A program made the position numbers and the translations under genes. Of a stretch of DNA of 64,000 nucleotides, positions 44,436-55,333 are shown piece by piece (the stretch's first letter is position 1; every line of letters begins with the position of its first letter). Source of the DNA: Purpureocillium takamizusanense (lineage: Eukaryota > Ascomycota > Sordariomycetes > Hypocreales > Ophiocordycipitaceae); the NCBI RefSeq assembly GCF_022605165.1, contig NC_063068.1, positions 1,736,001 to 1,800,000 on the forward strand. The letters run 5' to 3'. Below the pieces are notes generated by a model. That model was not told the DNA's origin. It was given only the letters and a program-made list of their open reading frames with translations, and made no database searches.

Positions 44436-44786
44436 TGACGACTGGCATCTAGTATAAGGCGATTATGACACGATACACGTGCCTGTAGGCTATATAAAGG
44501 CTTTCCATGATGCGCGTCATACTTGTTCTCGGTGAGCAGTGGTGAAGCTTCTTTGGCTCTGTGCTGTGTCCTGGGCAGGTAACCTACCTACCTTCATTGT
44601 TCCTCTAGGGCGAGTTGTCTGGTGGCGCGCAACCAACCGCCCTACCAACCGCCAGCACTGCGTCCCACTTCCCCAGGCCCCACCAAAAAGTTGCGAGGTT
44701 GAATTCTCTGTCCTGCAATCCACGCCTCCATTGCACCGCGATATCCTTTTTCAACTACACAACCGTGGACACGGCCCAATGCGAGC
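44436..44786. promoter_or_regulatory. PUS1 promoter
   Basis: This 351-nt region contains the 3' flank of the membrane-protein gene and the PUS1 leader. A TATATAA motif lies near 44492. The frame of PUS1 exon 2 appears open here too, but it belongs to a different frame from exon 1 and is not coding. Confidence 0.35.
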
Positions 44787-46709
44787 ATGGCGGCCGACAA
44801 CGAACCTCCTGCCGAAAATGGTGCGCCGGCTGAGCAGCGTGGCAATGCCACGACCGACGCCAATCCCACCGCGACGAGCAGCGAGCCCGCCGCTGCTGGC
44901 GATGCCACTGCGGCGAACTCTGGCGACAGAGGGCAGCCCTCCAAGAAGCGCGCAAATGTCGGTCGAGCAGAGCGAAAGTACGTACAAGTCACTCCGGCTT
45001 GCCGCAGGAGACCGCACGCCAACGAAGCTGACAGCTCCTAGGCGCGAGGCCAAGGAGTCCAAGAAGCGCCAGAAGCAAGACGACTGGCGCGAGTACAAGC
45101 GACGCAAGACCAACTCCCAGGGAGACTTGATCGAGAGCGAGGCCAAGAACCCCTTCTCTAAGGAGGAGATTGCGGCCGAGGAGCGACGTCCCAAGCGCAA
45201 GGTCGCCGTCATGATCGGCTACTCGGGCACGGGCTACAAGGGCATGCAGGTCAACGGCGATGAGCCCACCATCGAGCGCGACCTGTTCCGCGCCTTCATC
45301 GACGCCAAGGCCATCTCCAAGGCCAATGCCGACGACCCGCGGAAATCAAGCCTGGCACGTTGCGCCCGAACGGACAAGGGCGTGCACGCGGCCGGCAATG
45401 TCATCAGCCTCAAGCTCATCATCGAGGACGAAGACATTGTCGAACAGATCAACTCTCACTTGCCGGAGCAGATTCGCGTCTGGGGCATTCAGCGCACAAA
45501 CAACAGCTTCAACTGTTACCAGTACTGCGACTCTCGGTGGTACGAGTATCTGATGCCCAGCTACTGCCTGCTTCCTCCCCACCCGGCGACGTATCTGGGC
45601 AAGAAGCTGGCCGAGCTGACCAAGGAGTATGGCGCGGAGGAGAAGGTGGGCGCCCAGATGGTAGACGTCAAGGACTTCTGGTCTGACGTGGAGGAGAAGG
45701 AGGTGAAGCCGATCCTTGCCGCTCTGGATCCCGATACCAGGGCGCAGGTTCTTGAAAGGCTGCATGTGTCTGATGAGGATGCCAAGGCGGAGGCTGACGC
45801 AGAGGCACCTGCTTCGAGCAAGGAAGAACCTACGACGGAAGAGAAAGACGCCGGGCAGAGTTCCACAGACGCGGCAGCGGAGCCCAAGCCTGTCCTTACC
45901 ACCCACAAGCCTAAGCATCGCACACTTGGCCCTGTCGACTTCGCCCTGCGCGACATCAAGGCCGCCTACGTCGCTGCGAAGCGCCGCTACCGCATCGGCA
46001 CGGAACGTCTGCAGCGACTGCAGGCGGCTCTCGACAAATACGTCGGCACCAACAACTTCCACAACTATACCGTTCAGAAACCTTTCTCCGACCCTTCGGC
46101 TAAGCGACACATCAAGTCGTTTGTTGTCAGCCCGCAGCCTGTCATTATTGGTGACACGGAATGGCTTTCGCTCAAGGTCCACGGTCAAAGCTTCATGATG
46201 CACCAGATCCGCAAGATGGTCGGCATGGTCAGTCTCATGGTGCGATGCGGCACGGACCTCGATCGCGTCACTGAGAGCTACGGAAACCGCAAGATTGCGA
46301 TTCCCAAGGCTCCAGGGTTGGGGCTGCTGCTTGAGCGACCCGTGTTCGAAAACTATAATCGCCGAGCCACTGATTTACTGGACAAACCGGAGATTGATTT
46401 TAGCAAGTACGAGGAACCGTTGGAGGCGTTCAAGAAGAAGCACATTTACACACGCATCTTTGACGTGGAAGAGAAGGAAAACACGTGAGTACACCTATAC
46501 GCAGCACGCTTGCGAACTTTGAGCTGACTCTGCGTAGGTTCCATTCTTTCTTTAACCAGATAGACCAGTTCAAGTCGAACCACTTCCTGTGGCTGACGGC
46601 CGGTGGGCTGAGCGTCGCTGAGATATCCAAGAGCGAGGGCAAGGTACAAGAGGAGGTGGACAAGGAGCTTGGTGATGAGGACGAGGACCCCGAGGGAGGA
46701 GAGGGCTAG
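44787..46709 (+). CDS. PUS1: tRNA pseudouridine synthase (TruA/Pus1 family)
   Basis: Three exons, 44787-44977, 45042-46484 and 46538-46709, encode 601 residues. The catalytic core has 'MIGYSGTGYKGMQ' and the active-site motif 'RCARTDKGVHA', whose Asp (about residue 175) forms the covalent RNA intermediate. 'TNNFHNYT', 'SFMMHQIRKMVGMV' and 'KAPGLGLLLERPVF' complete the TruA/Pus1 fold. A Glu/Ala-rich insertion (about 315-355) and an acidic C terminus are typical of fungal PUS1. The Lys/Arg-rich segment near residues 64-90 could be a nuclear signal. It isomerises uridines at several tRNA positions, and in snRNA. It converges with MED22, with 139 nt between stops. Confidence 0.95.
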
Positions 46710-46848
46710 TTCATATGCAGCTAGATAATGAATGCGAATAGAGTTGTATATGCAACGTAAACCGGGGGTATCTATCTGCCTCTAGTGACACAGCCGAACG
46801 CCATTGAACCACGCCTTTTGAACTTTGTACAAATTACAATGCGGCCCC

Positions 46849-47556
46849 TCACTGTTCACCGGCCGGGGCGCCGGCGGCAATACGCTCGGGTTCATCCTTG
46901 GTGAGCCTCTCCCAGGCGCCGCCGTGCCGTTCCGCCAGGGCACGCATGTTCGCCGCCTCCAGGCCGTTGGCGAGGTCCGCGACGGCCGCAACATCACGCT
47001 CAATCTGTGCCTCCTTGGCGACGCGGTCTGGATCCGCCTTGCCGAGGGGACCAAAGACCCAGAGCTCCTTGATGCGGCGCGAGAGGGTGAGGAGTTCCTT
47101 TATGGATGAATACTGCGGTCGTTTTGTCAGTTTGAAACGCGACTCCGTGGTGTGGGGGTTGTGGGAGTGTGGAAAGGACGAGCGTGGGAAAGAGGGGGTG
47201 TCAGTCACAGTTCGTACCAGTCCGTCAAACTCCATCTTGATGGATATGCCAGCCACGGCCATGGCCTCGGGGGTGGCATTGTTGCGGTCGCCCTCGGCCT
47301 GGACCGTGGCGAGCATCATGAGAGTGCGGTAGCGCGTGAGGATGTCTGCGACGAGGCGGTTATGGATGTCTGGGCCGGGGCTGCTGGTCAGCCTCGATCG
47401 AGCCTCTCACTCATTCCTCTCTCCCCGATGGTAGGTGGGTGCCGGCGCGAACTCCGCTGGGGGGAAGAAAGCAGCGCCCCCACGGGTTGCCGTCTGGATA
47501 GGTAGGAGAGGCGACGTACCCATGAGATTGGACGACTGTGGCTGTGAGCGGTCCAT
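46849..47556 (-). CDS. MED22: Mediator subunit 22 (Srb6-like)
   Basis: Three exons, 47556-47520 (37 nt), 47369-47218 and 47112-46849, encode 150 residues. The joined sequence starts MDRSQPQSSNLMDIHNRL and continues with 'ILTRYRTLMMLATV' and 'ATPEAMAVAGISIKMEFDGL', then 'IKELLTLSRRIKELWVFGPL', the hallmark order of fungal MED22/Srb6. It is a head-module subunit of Mediator and acts at RNA polymerase II promoters. The C-terminal 80 residues are helical and polar. All splice phases agree; exon 1 is short and relies on its GTACGT donor. Confidence 0.92.
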
Positions 47557-48657
47557 GGTGACTGTCGTTGCAGGTGTGTGTGATGATACTGGAACGGTTG
47601 AAGTCGATGTTGAGGGTGGTGTGTCGAATCCCGAGGTGAAGCTGGTTGGTGGACCTGAACGAGGTGGGGCGCGCGCATTCGACATTACGGCCACAGCACG
47701 GCCCGCCATCAACTGCACAGCTTCAATGCGTGACCAACAAAACATAGCAACACCAACTCATTACAAAGGTCGAGTCGCATTCAGGACTACCCTCGATGCT
47801 CCATCCGACACCACTTGAATCCGGATTGCGCCCCGCGAAAGCCATGTACTTCGCACGAATAGAAATATAGGCTCTGGCCACACGGATGGCGCCTAACCCG
47901 CGGTTGGCCCAGGCAGACTTTCCAACCCCCAATCTGACATGGAAAGCCATTGGCGACTGCGACTCTTCCCACCGACGACAAGATGGAAATGCGGCAAAGA
48001 CGTCCACGGCCGTGGCCCACCCCGCCTGGCACGACGTGGATGCTGTGGCTCTGAGCGTCGGCCACCGGAACCAGGGGGGCTTGTTCGATCTGCGACGTTA
48101 GCGCTTATACTCGCCAGCACCCCCAGCACGCCCGGCCCTTCAGCCGCGCATCTGCGGAACTCCTTAGAAGACGTGATGGCAAGCTGTTATCCTCACTCAG
48201 GCGCTGATGGGTATAAGCGAGTATGGGGGAAAGCCAAGTTCTGAGGAGGAGCCAGCCGCGAGTGTCCACGTCGAACCAGCAAGAGATGGTGCATAGAGAT
48301 GGCGCCGTGACCCCAAGAAATGCCCTTTGCTCCCGCGCGTGGCGCTTCTGGGTCTGCAGATTAAGCGCTCCACCATCAACGATCAATTGGCTCTCGGTGT
48401 GTTGATGTGCATGGGGGGTTCAGACGCAGGCGGTGTTCCAGTTCAAGAAGGGGAGCCGGACGATCCTTCGCAGCCGTCTGCCGTCTCTCTCGTGCGAAAG
48501 GATTCAAACTTTCTCTCACCCATTGTCGTCGTCGCGTTCTTGGCGATCACCCGCCTTTGGAGGTACCAAGCAAGCAAAGGTATCTCCTTTGTGATACGGC
48601 CATCGCATCCTCAGAAGTGCTTGACCTCTCCATAGAGCCTCCCCGCTTATCGGCATC
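47557..48657. promoter_or_regulatory. Divergent promoter between MED22 and a membrane-protein gene
   Basis: This 1.1-kb region drives MED22 leftward and the single-pass protein rightward. Only short overlapping frames are visible, with no conserved segment or repeat. Confidence 0.35.
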
Positions 48658-49548
48658 ATGGCGGACATAATCATGACCCGTCCAGCCGGTGTAGCGGGCA
48701 CGACAACCTCGCCGCCTGCTATAACATCTTTCCCGAGAAACCCCCTGACAAAGTCATTTTCGCGCCCGAAAGACTGCACCGGCGTCTCCAAGTCAACCTT
48801 CCTCGCCATGATGGACCTCAGTTCGACCTGCCTGCCCCCCGGCCTCAAGACAGAGTCAGACGCATACTTTTCGCCCGGAATCGCCTGTCCTTCCGGCTAT
48901 GTCAGCGCCTGCCACGACAATAACGGAGTCGCGTCCCTGACGACCGTCACATGCTGTCCGACGCTCAACCGCGAGGTGAGCCTCTCCTGCGTCGACGACA
49001 GGACGCTGCAAGGCGTATGGAAAACGTTGTTCTGCACCTGGATCGCGCCCAAGACCAAGACCACGCTCCCGGTAACCTTGAGCCAAAACGGAGTCACAAG
49101 CACCGAAAATATGGAGTTCTCGAGCCCCGACGGCGTGAACGCGTTTGGCATTCGCATGGTATACCAGAAGACGGACACGGACACGCCGACAGCGACGACC
49201 ACAAGCAGCGGCGGCACAGGACAAACAACAAGCAGCGAGCCGATAGAATCAGAAACAAGCACGCCCTCGCCAGACGACGATGGGGGGCTCTCCACGGGCG
49301 CAACGGTGGCGATTGGCGTTGTCGTCCCGGTTGTGGTCATTGCGGCGTTGCTTGGGATCCTGCTTTGGTGGCGGAGAAGGCGAAGGCATCACCACAGCCA
49401 AACCGCCGACGGCGGTGGCGGCGAGCTGTACAAGTACCAGCCGCAGCAAACGGCGGAGCTACACGGGCAGCCTATGCAGGAGCTGCAGGGGAGCGTGGTC
49501 GACCCTGTTGAACTGCCGGGGTCGAACCCGCATCCGAGGCGGCCTTGA
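48658..49548 (+). CDS. Single-pass membrane protein with Cys-rich ectodomain
   Basis: An intronless frame of 296 residues. The N-terminal 160 residues carry conserved-looking Cys motifs (DCTG, TCLPPG, 'YFSPGIACPSGY', SAC, TCCP) without a classical signal peptide. A Ser/Thr-rich stalk (about 165-215), one membrane helix (about 219-241), a basic stop-transfer RRRRR and a Gly/Gln-rich cytosolic tail follow. This CLPPG / SPG-x-CPSG / CCP layout is seen in many uncharacterised ascomycete surface proteins, which suggests an N-out topology in the plasma membrane. Function is unknown; a sensor-like role is only a guess from its architecture. Confidence 0.78.
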   Translation: MADIIMTRPAGVAGTTTSPPAITSFPRNPLTKSFSRPKDCTGVSKSTFLAMMDLSSTCLPPGLKTESDAYFSPGIACPSGYVSACHDNNGVASLTTVTCCPTLNREVSLSCVDDRTLQGVWKTLFCTWIAPKTKTTLPVTLSQNGVTSTENMEFSSPDGVNAFGIRMVYQKTDTDTPTATTTSSGGTGQTTSSEPIESETSTPSPDDDGGLSTGATVAIGVVVPVVVIAALLGILLWWRRRRRHHHSQTADGGGGELYKYQPQQTAELHGQPMQELQGSVVDPVELPGSNPHPRRP

Positions 49549-50198
49549 TGTAGAGAGAGGTAATGGGAATGATGGATAATGTCTATACTAAGCTGGCACA
49601 TGGAGCACGAGCATGTACACTCACTCTGCCTGGGCCATGGACGGCAATCAAGCGTTTGCTGCATAGGTGTGATTTTTGGTCTTCTCTTCTCCTCTTCAAC
49701 CTTCTATATTATATGCATGCATGCCGGCTCTGGTTGGAACTCATGTACTTGTGCTTTAGACGGAGAGGCAGTTACCATTCACTGAGGGGGCAACAATATG
49801 TCCCAGTCGCTGCGGTGGTCTAGCTCATTCTGAGTCCAATGCAAACCAAAGCGATACACAGTCTGCGAACAGGTAGTTGTCCGACTCCGCGCGCCTGTTG
49901 GTTGGGCGCCGGCAACACGCGCCGTTTTTCACAAGGCGTAGCAAACACACGACAAGACCCGCCTATTATGACACGCTCTCCCCGATCCCTGCCTCAACAG
50001 CGACACTTTGATCCTTCCGTTGGATAGTTTTGAGGCCCTTTTTGGGCAGATCCCATGCTGTTTAGCATACGTTCCTTTTCCCTGGCAACCCACCCGAGCG
50101 TGGAAGCACTGCCTAAGCCATCAACCCGGCAACCCCCTCCCCCCAGTGAGTTTGGACAACGGTCCGAGCCAAGCCACATCGGCACTTGTTGCAGCGAC
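49549..50198. other. Intergenic region
   Basis: This holds the 3' flank of the membrane-protein gene and the leader of the first orphan gene. The orphan frame is open from 50055, but the first 48 codons look like leader. No other feature was seen. Confidence 0.4.
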
Positions 50199-51098
50199 AT
50201 GGCCGAGTACCCAGAGACGGAGGGGCGCACCGCAGAGGAGCGCCAGTGGTTCGCCGATCTGCGAAGCGCCTGGAACGAAGTCGGGGACCAGCTCACGCAC
50301 GAGGACAAGGTGGTGTGGTTCGGCCTTCTTAAGAAGATCACGGCCAACAAGGAAACCCTGCCCAGCAAGCACCTCGTCGGGGGCCGCGCCAAGAGAGACG
50401 GCAACTGGTTCTCGTGGCTGTTCCTGCGCACCATGTTTGGCTACGAGCAGGTGCATCACCTGAAGGCCGCGGAGATGACCGCGAGGGCCAACCCCCGTAC
50501 GAGCCTGGAGTTTGACATGCTGCCCCATGGATACGTTAGACGCTTTACCCACGACGGCGGTGTGTCTGCTGTTGCTCAGACGAGCGCTGCACCACGTCGC
50601 CGCCGCTGCTCGCAACCCGTGGAGGATCAGCAGGTGGACGCAATCACCGTCGCGGTGTCTCCCGAGATGGTGTCCGCCAGGACAATGCAGCAGCACAATG
50701 AGCAGCCAGCCCGATACCGGATGCGCACACCGGAGTCTACAAAGTTACCAGCTGCCCAGCAGTCGTCGCCGGCGCTGCGCACCAGCATCCGCTTCGTCTT
50801 CAACGGCTCCGAAGTCGGCCTAGAGGAATTCATGACAGAGGCCAAGGTGGGAGCCCTAATGCAGCGAGTGGAGAAGACGCTGGACCGGCAACACCAGGAG
50901 ATCCTGAGAGAGATAAGGCAGGTGGGAAACAAGTCGGACCAGCAATACCGAGAGGTGCTGCGCCTGGTGGCCCAGATGCAGAGCGAACAGCTGCGCGTGG
51001 GCGAGGCCAATGACGCACAACTGGGACGGATACATAGCGCGGTGAGGGGGCTGACGGCGTGTCTGGAGGGGTGCGGGACATCAAGCAATAGTGTTTAA
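50199..51098 (+). CDS. Orphan protein with C-terminal coiled coil
   Basis: An intronless frame of 299 residues from the ATG at 50199; an in-frame ATG at 50055 would add 48 residues that are Ser/Pro-rich and less plausible. The N-terminal 90 residues hold Trp-rich helices ('WFADLRSAWNEVGDQLTHED', 'VVWFGLLKKIT', 'NWFSWLFLRTMFGYEQVHHL'). The middle is Arg/Gln/Pro-rich and probably disordered. Residues 205-285 form a long amphipathic helix with regular Gln/Glu/Arg heptads. No signal peptide or membrane helix is seen. I recognise no family. It lies next to another orphan gene of similar style on the same strand. Confidence 0.6.
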   Translation: MAEYPETEGRTAEERQWFADLRSAWNEVGDQLTHEDKVVWFGLLKKITANKETLPSKHLVGGRAKRDGNWFSWLFLRTMFGYEQVHHLKAAEMTARANPRTSLEFDMLPHGYVRRFTHDGGVSAVAQTSAAPRRRRCSQPVEDQQVDAITVAVSPEMVSARTMQQHNEQPARYRMRTPESTKLPAAQQSSPALRTSIRFVFNGSEVGLEEFMTEAKVGALMQRVEKTLDRQHQEILREIRQVGNKSDQQYREVLRLVAQMQSEQLRVGEANDAQLGRIHSAVRGLTACLEGCGTSSNSV

Positions 51099-51952
51099 TA
51101 GACGAAAGTGTTGAACGGAATCATACACTTGAACGTCGCAGAACCAAGTGTCGTTTTGTAAGTTGCTATGACAATGAATATGTATCCCTCCTGGCAAACA
51201 TGTTCCCCGTGTAAGCGCCCGCCAGCCTCACCCGGGGGCGGCATTAGGCTCAATGCTAAGGACTACCGCCGAAAACCGGAGATGGACGCGGTGAACGTAG
51301 ATTGAAGCCGGAGTCGGGGCGGCGTTGGCACCTGGAGAAGGTTTCACAGGGGGTGAAATGGCTGACAGAAACAATGCACAGGCAAATTCCGAGGGGACTT
51401 TGATGTGCTGAGACTGGGCATGCAGGCAAGGGTGTGAACATTGACGGCATGGGGGTTGCATGAAAGAGCGGTTGTTCTTTGGTGTCGTCGCCTGTTTCAC
51501 GTCCACCGTTGCTGCTGTTGATAATTGCCTCGTTCTCTCAATCACAACATGACAATATTGGTGGATTCCCGGTGCAACCTGATGAGCGCCACTCTCGCAC
51601 AACATACAGAGACAGCCTCAATTTTGTTGCTCGGTCGCCCGGGGCTGGGGGTAAGCGGCCGGTACGATACAAAAGCCCCATCGTCGGCAGTCGAGAAGAT
51701 TTCACTTTGCAACTCTCGAAGTATCTCGTAGCTCGCACGAGGACCAGCCGTCTTTTGCAAACCTCGTCACCGCGCCTTCGTGCGTACCTAGATAACTGCT
51801 ATACCAGTTGTGCTAGCCGTACCTTTAGAACTAATCAAAGGAACAAAGACGAAAGAAAGTGAAGAGGCCGAATATACTTCTTGCAGATCCAGGAACGAGT
51901 GAGAGGCCTCGGTTATCATCTCCCATAAGAGAGACCTCCCCCCCCGAACAAC
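51099..51952. other. Intergenic region between the two orphan genes
   Basis: No gene is supported in this 854-nt stretch. A C8 run (51938-51945) lies 7 nt before the second orphan's ATG. Confidence 0.4.
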
Positions 51953-52603
51953 ATGGGTCTCGCCGACGAACGCGCCGTGGACAAGTCTGAGGCATCGGAG
52001 GCATCAGATGACAGCAGCACCATCTCAGCCAGACCATGCAAGGCCACTTCTCTCGGAAAGAGAGCCGAAACGGCTGAAGTAAGCAACAAAAGTGACACTG
52101 CGGCGGGCAACGCCCAAAAGGACGGAGAGACCAGTTCGAGATGGGGATCGGACCATCAGCACAACCCCGGCTACCCTGATGGCGCGGAAGATCTCCTTGC
52201 CTTCGTGCGGACACTGCTATTGCAAAACCTCACACACGCTCGCAATGTCCAACACAAGGTTGTGCAGATTCAGATTGCAATCGCGAGAGAGAACGCGAGG
52301 ATGCTGAGTCACGAGAACCTCCTAGTGGAGTTGGCCCTAGCCTGGGGTGAACACATGCAGTCGACGACGACGGATGGACGGCCGCTGACGGAGGCCCAGC
52401 AACGTCTACGCATTGAGGAGGCTGACCCGCTTCTCTACAAGCAGACATCCAGCCGGATACAAGAACTACGGGCTGCGTCGGATTCGCTCATGCTCGCGAC
52501 CCATGACGATGAGCAGTACAGCGATATTTTGAACGACATTGCCTCCCTATTGGTGAACTTTTTGGCTCCTGCTGTCAGAGATGCAGATTGCGGCGAGAGT
52601 TGA
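51953..52603 (+). CDS. Orphan acidic helical protein
   Basis: An intronless frame of 216 residues. The first 75 are Ser/Ala/Glu/Lys-rich and probably disordered. Residues 78-205 are almost wholly helical, with 'LLAFVRTLLLQNLTHARNVQHKV', 'IARENARMLSHENLLVELALAWGEHM', 'ALTEAQQRLRIEEAD'-like and 'DILNDIASLLVNFLAP' segments, suggesting a helical bundle or coiled coil. There is no targeting signal. No family is recognised and no convincing sequence similarity to the upstream orphan was found beyond composition, so common origin is unproven. Confidence 0.6.
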   Translation: MGLADERAVDKSEASEASDDSSTISARPCKATSLGKRAETAEVSNKSDTAAGNAQKDGETSSRWGSDHQHNPGYPDGAEDLLAFVRTLLLQNLTHARNVQHKVVQIQIAIARENARMLSHENLLVELALAWGEHMQSTTTDGRPLTEAQQRLRIEEADPLLYKQTSSRIQELRAASDSLMLATHDDEQYSDILNDIASLLVNFLAPAVRDADCGES

Positions 52604-55333
52604 TTACGGTGGGCTTTAATCACGCCGTTGGCCGTCGGGCGGGCGGGCAGGTTTCCATCTTGCAGACAGGGAAAAGGGGGGCAGGGGGCCAAGTGTGAGT
52701 TTGGCGATCCTGTCTGGTGTTTGTTGGTGAGCAGGAGGAGCATGGCACGGGAATTATTCAGAACGGAGATCTAGACAAGGACGCCGTCCTTGATCGTTGA
52801 CATGTAGTGTATATGCATGTTGTGAGCACAGCCGAAACGTCCATGTAGAGACGTCGGACCGTAGTCGTTGCCCTGCTCTGTCGCTCGTCATGTCGGCGCT
52901 CCCAGGAGGATGGAGCTATTAGAGGTTGAGCTAGCTTTCACGAGCAGTTGAGTGCGCCGGACCGCACACACGGAATCATGATTGCTACCCGAGATGCCGA
53001 GCTGCCAGCGGCCAAGTCCAACATAGTTTCATCAATGTGCCAGGCACCGCCCCTCCTCAGTTGAGCCCAGCCCAGCCCAAGCCCAGACCTGCGGAGAGGC
53101 CCACTGCGCAGCAAAGGGCTGTGTGCCACGGATCGTCACGGCCCGGCGCGAGTTAATACAGGCCGCGCGAGGCATAGTTCAAGAGGTGACCTGCCTAGTT
53201 GGTACATGCATACACATATTCGTCCCCAAGGAGTAGCTAGCGGGAGCGTTCAATGTTGGCCGGCCGAGGGTCGGGATATGGAGGGGGGACGTGTTCTTGA
53301 GCTAGGTTCAATGTTACCTTTTCGCAAATGACTTGACACAGGGTGGAAGCTGGGGTCACGATGCTTTTGGTCCTTGGGCTCGTCTTAGCACCCCCTCCAC
53401 CTCCTCCTTGAGTTGAGTTGAGTTGAGTTGAGTTGCCTCACCTCCGTCCACACCAAAGGGCGCCAGGCTACAAGCAAAAAGCCAGACTTGTTGACAGTCT
53501 TGGGATGGGCGTTACACAGCGTGCCACATGGCAAGCCAACGCCTCAGCTCCCCTGCATGTTGGCTCCTGCTTTCCGTTCGGCAGATCCACGGTGGCGGCT
53601 GAACAGCCGGCGGTCCCGACTCGGCCGTTTTGGCCGGCCGCGGGCAGGACGGACGGACATGCTTGCTGCTGCTGCTGGCCTGTTGTGTGACAGGGGGGGG
53701 AATTCCCACTGAATACTTGACTGAGCGGACTCATGCGGGCTGACCAGAGAGGCACTCTGGATCCCCCTTCTTCCCCCCCCTGGCAAGCAAATGGGACCGG
53801 TCATGCTGCGCCGCGTAATCAGGCGAGCAAGCATAAACGAGAGCGCGCACGCTCTCGCCCTGCCGAGAGAGAGCGCAATGCACAAAGGCATGTACTTTGT
53901 ACGTACGTACGCACGCAGTACGGACGCGCTCGCCCTTTACTCGTCGCGCCGCTTCATGTTGCTTCTGTCCATCACGAGCTTTGACTGTTGACAGTCGCTT
54001 CACGCGCCCTGGGGCTTCGTTCGACCCATCAAATGAGGCGCATGCCCGTCTCCTGCAGCGTGTCATCGCTTCTTCTTTGCTGATCTCCGGCCAAACCTAC
54101 CCACCAAAACAGAGCCGCCGTCGCCGCCCCCTTGAATCCTCACCGATTGTCGCAACGCATGTGGAGCGACTAGAACGGGCTGGGCCGAAAGGAATACGGC
54201 GGGGGGAGGGCTTCGACAAGGGTCCGGCTGTCAGGGGCTGATGAGGCTTGTTTTGCCTTGGCTATGGGCCCTGTCAACGGGCGGTGGAGACTTTATTTTC
54301 AATGCCCATTCATCCCTCTTCCAGAGCCTGGCGGGAGGAAAGGGGAAGAATGGATGCCGTCTGATCTCATGTTGGTTGGCCGTCAGCTTGGCCGGCGGCA
54401 GGGCGAGACATGATGATGACGGAGGCTGTCATCGCCTCGGCTTGACGATGACATGATTACTGTTTTTGGGACACGAACACTGGCACTGGGCGCAGCACAG
54501 GACAACTTGACGCCTTCGTACCATGTAGCAGTCGAGTGGTGGCATTTGACTCGAAAAGCAAGGACACCCTTTGGCGCCGTGCCATGGAACCAGCCCGTCT
54601 GCACCGCCATCATGAGGCGAAGGCGCCGAAAGGGCAATGTCCGTCCATGTGCCCCCCCCCCCCCCCTACCCATCCATACCCCATCCCATCCCATGCTCCC
54701 CCCCGTCTATCCACAACAGCCCGTCGCCGCAGGCGGGTCACAACTCTGGACTCGAAACAAAGGCTTGCGCCTCGGGCCCCCCTTCGGTAGTTTCGTAAGG
54801 CCCAATGGCCAGCGCGAAAGCAGCATCCAGCTGTCCGTTCCCCTGCAGCAATGGCGGACCGCCACATTTTCTTATTCTTACGTACTGTACGAAGTACTGG
54901 TTGTAGTGCCCCGGACTGGAGGGCGGAGGGGGAAAGGGTCCTGAAGAAGATGCCGTTGGTCTGTGAGACTCCGGGGGCGCTGCCGAAGTAACTTTTTTCT
55001 CTTCTTCCCCATCTCGCTGTGCTACTTTCTCAGCTTCTATTTTTTTCCTCTCTTGGATTGGTGAGAAACTTCGTCTTGCATTGTTTTGTTGTTTGTGGTC
55101 AATTTGGACCCCAGCTTCCGGTTTACACTCGCTCAGGTCAACTTTAAGTTGTCGCTTGCCAACGTTGGCATTTGATATCACCCTTTAAACACGACCAGAC
55201 CTTCTTCCTCGACTAGCAACACACGCAGTCTTTTCGTTCCACTTGACCTCGACTCTCGTTCCTTCAACAACATCCCCTTTCGTTTCACGCGGCTTCGTCC
55301 ACCGACGCACGCACACCATAACTACCACCCAAC
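52604..55333. other. 2.7-kb intergenic region upstream of the bestrophin-like gene
   Basis: Non-coding apart from random frames. It contains TTGAG pentamer repeats (53408-53435), a G9 run (53693-53701), a C15 tract (54652-54666, sense strand of the downstream gene, 668 nt before its ATG) and a pyrimidine-rich leader (about 55180-55320). Confidence 0.45.
53408..53435. repeat. TTGAG pentanucleotide repeat, 5.6 copies
   Basis: Five perfect TTGAG units plus TTG lie in intergenic DNA. Confidence 0.9.
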
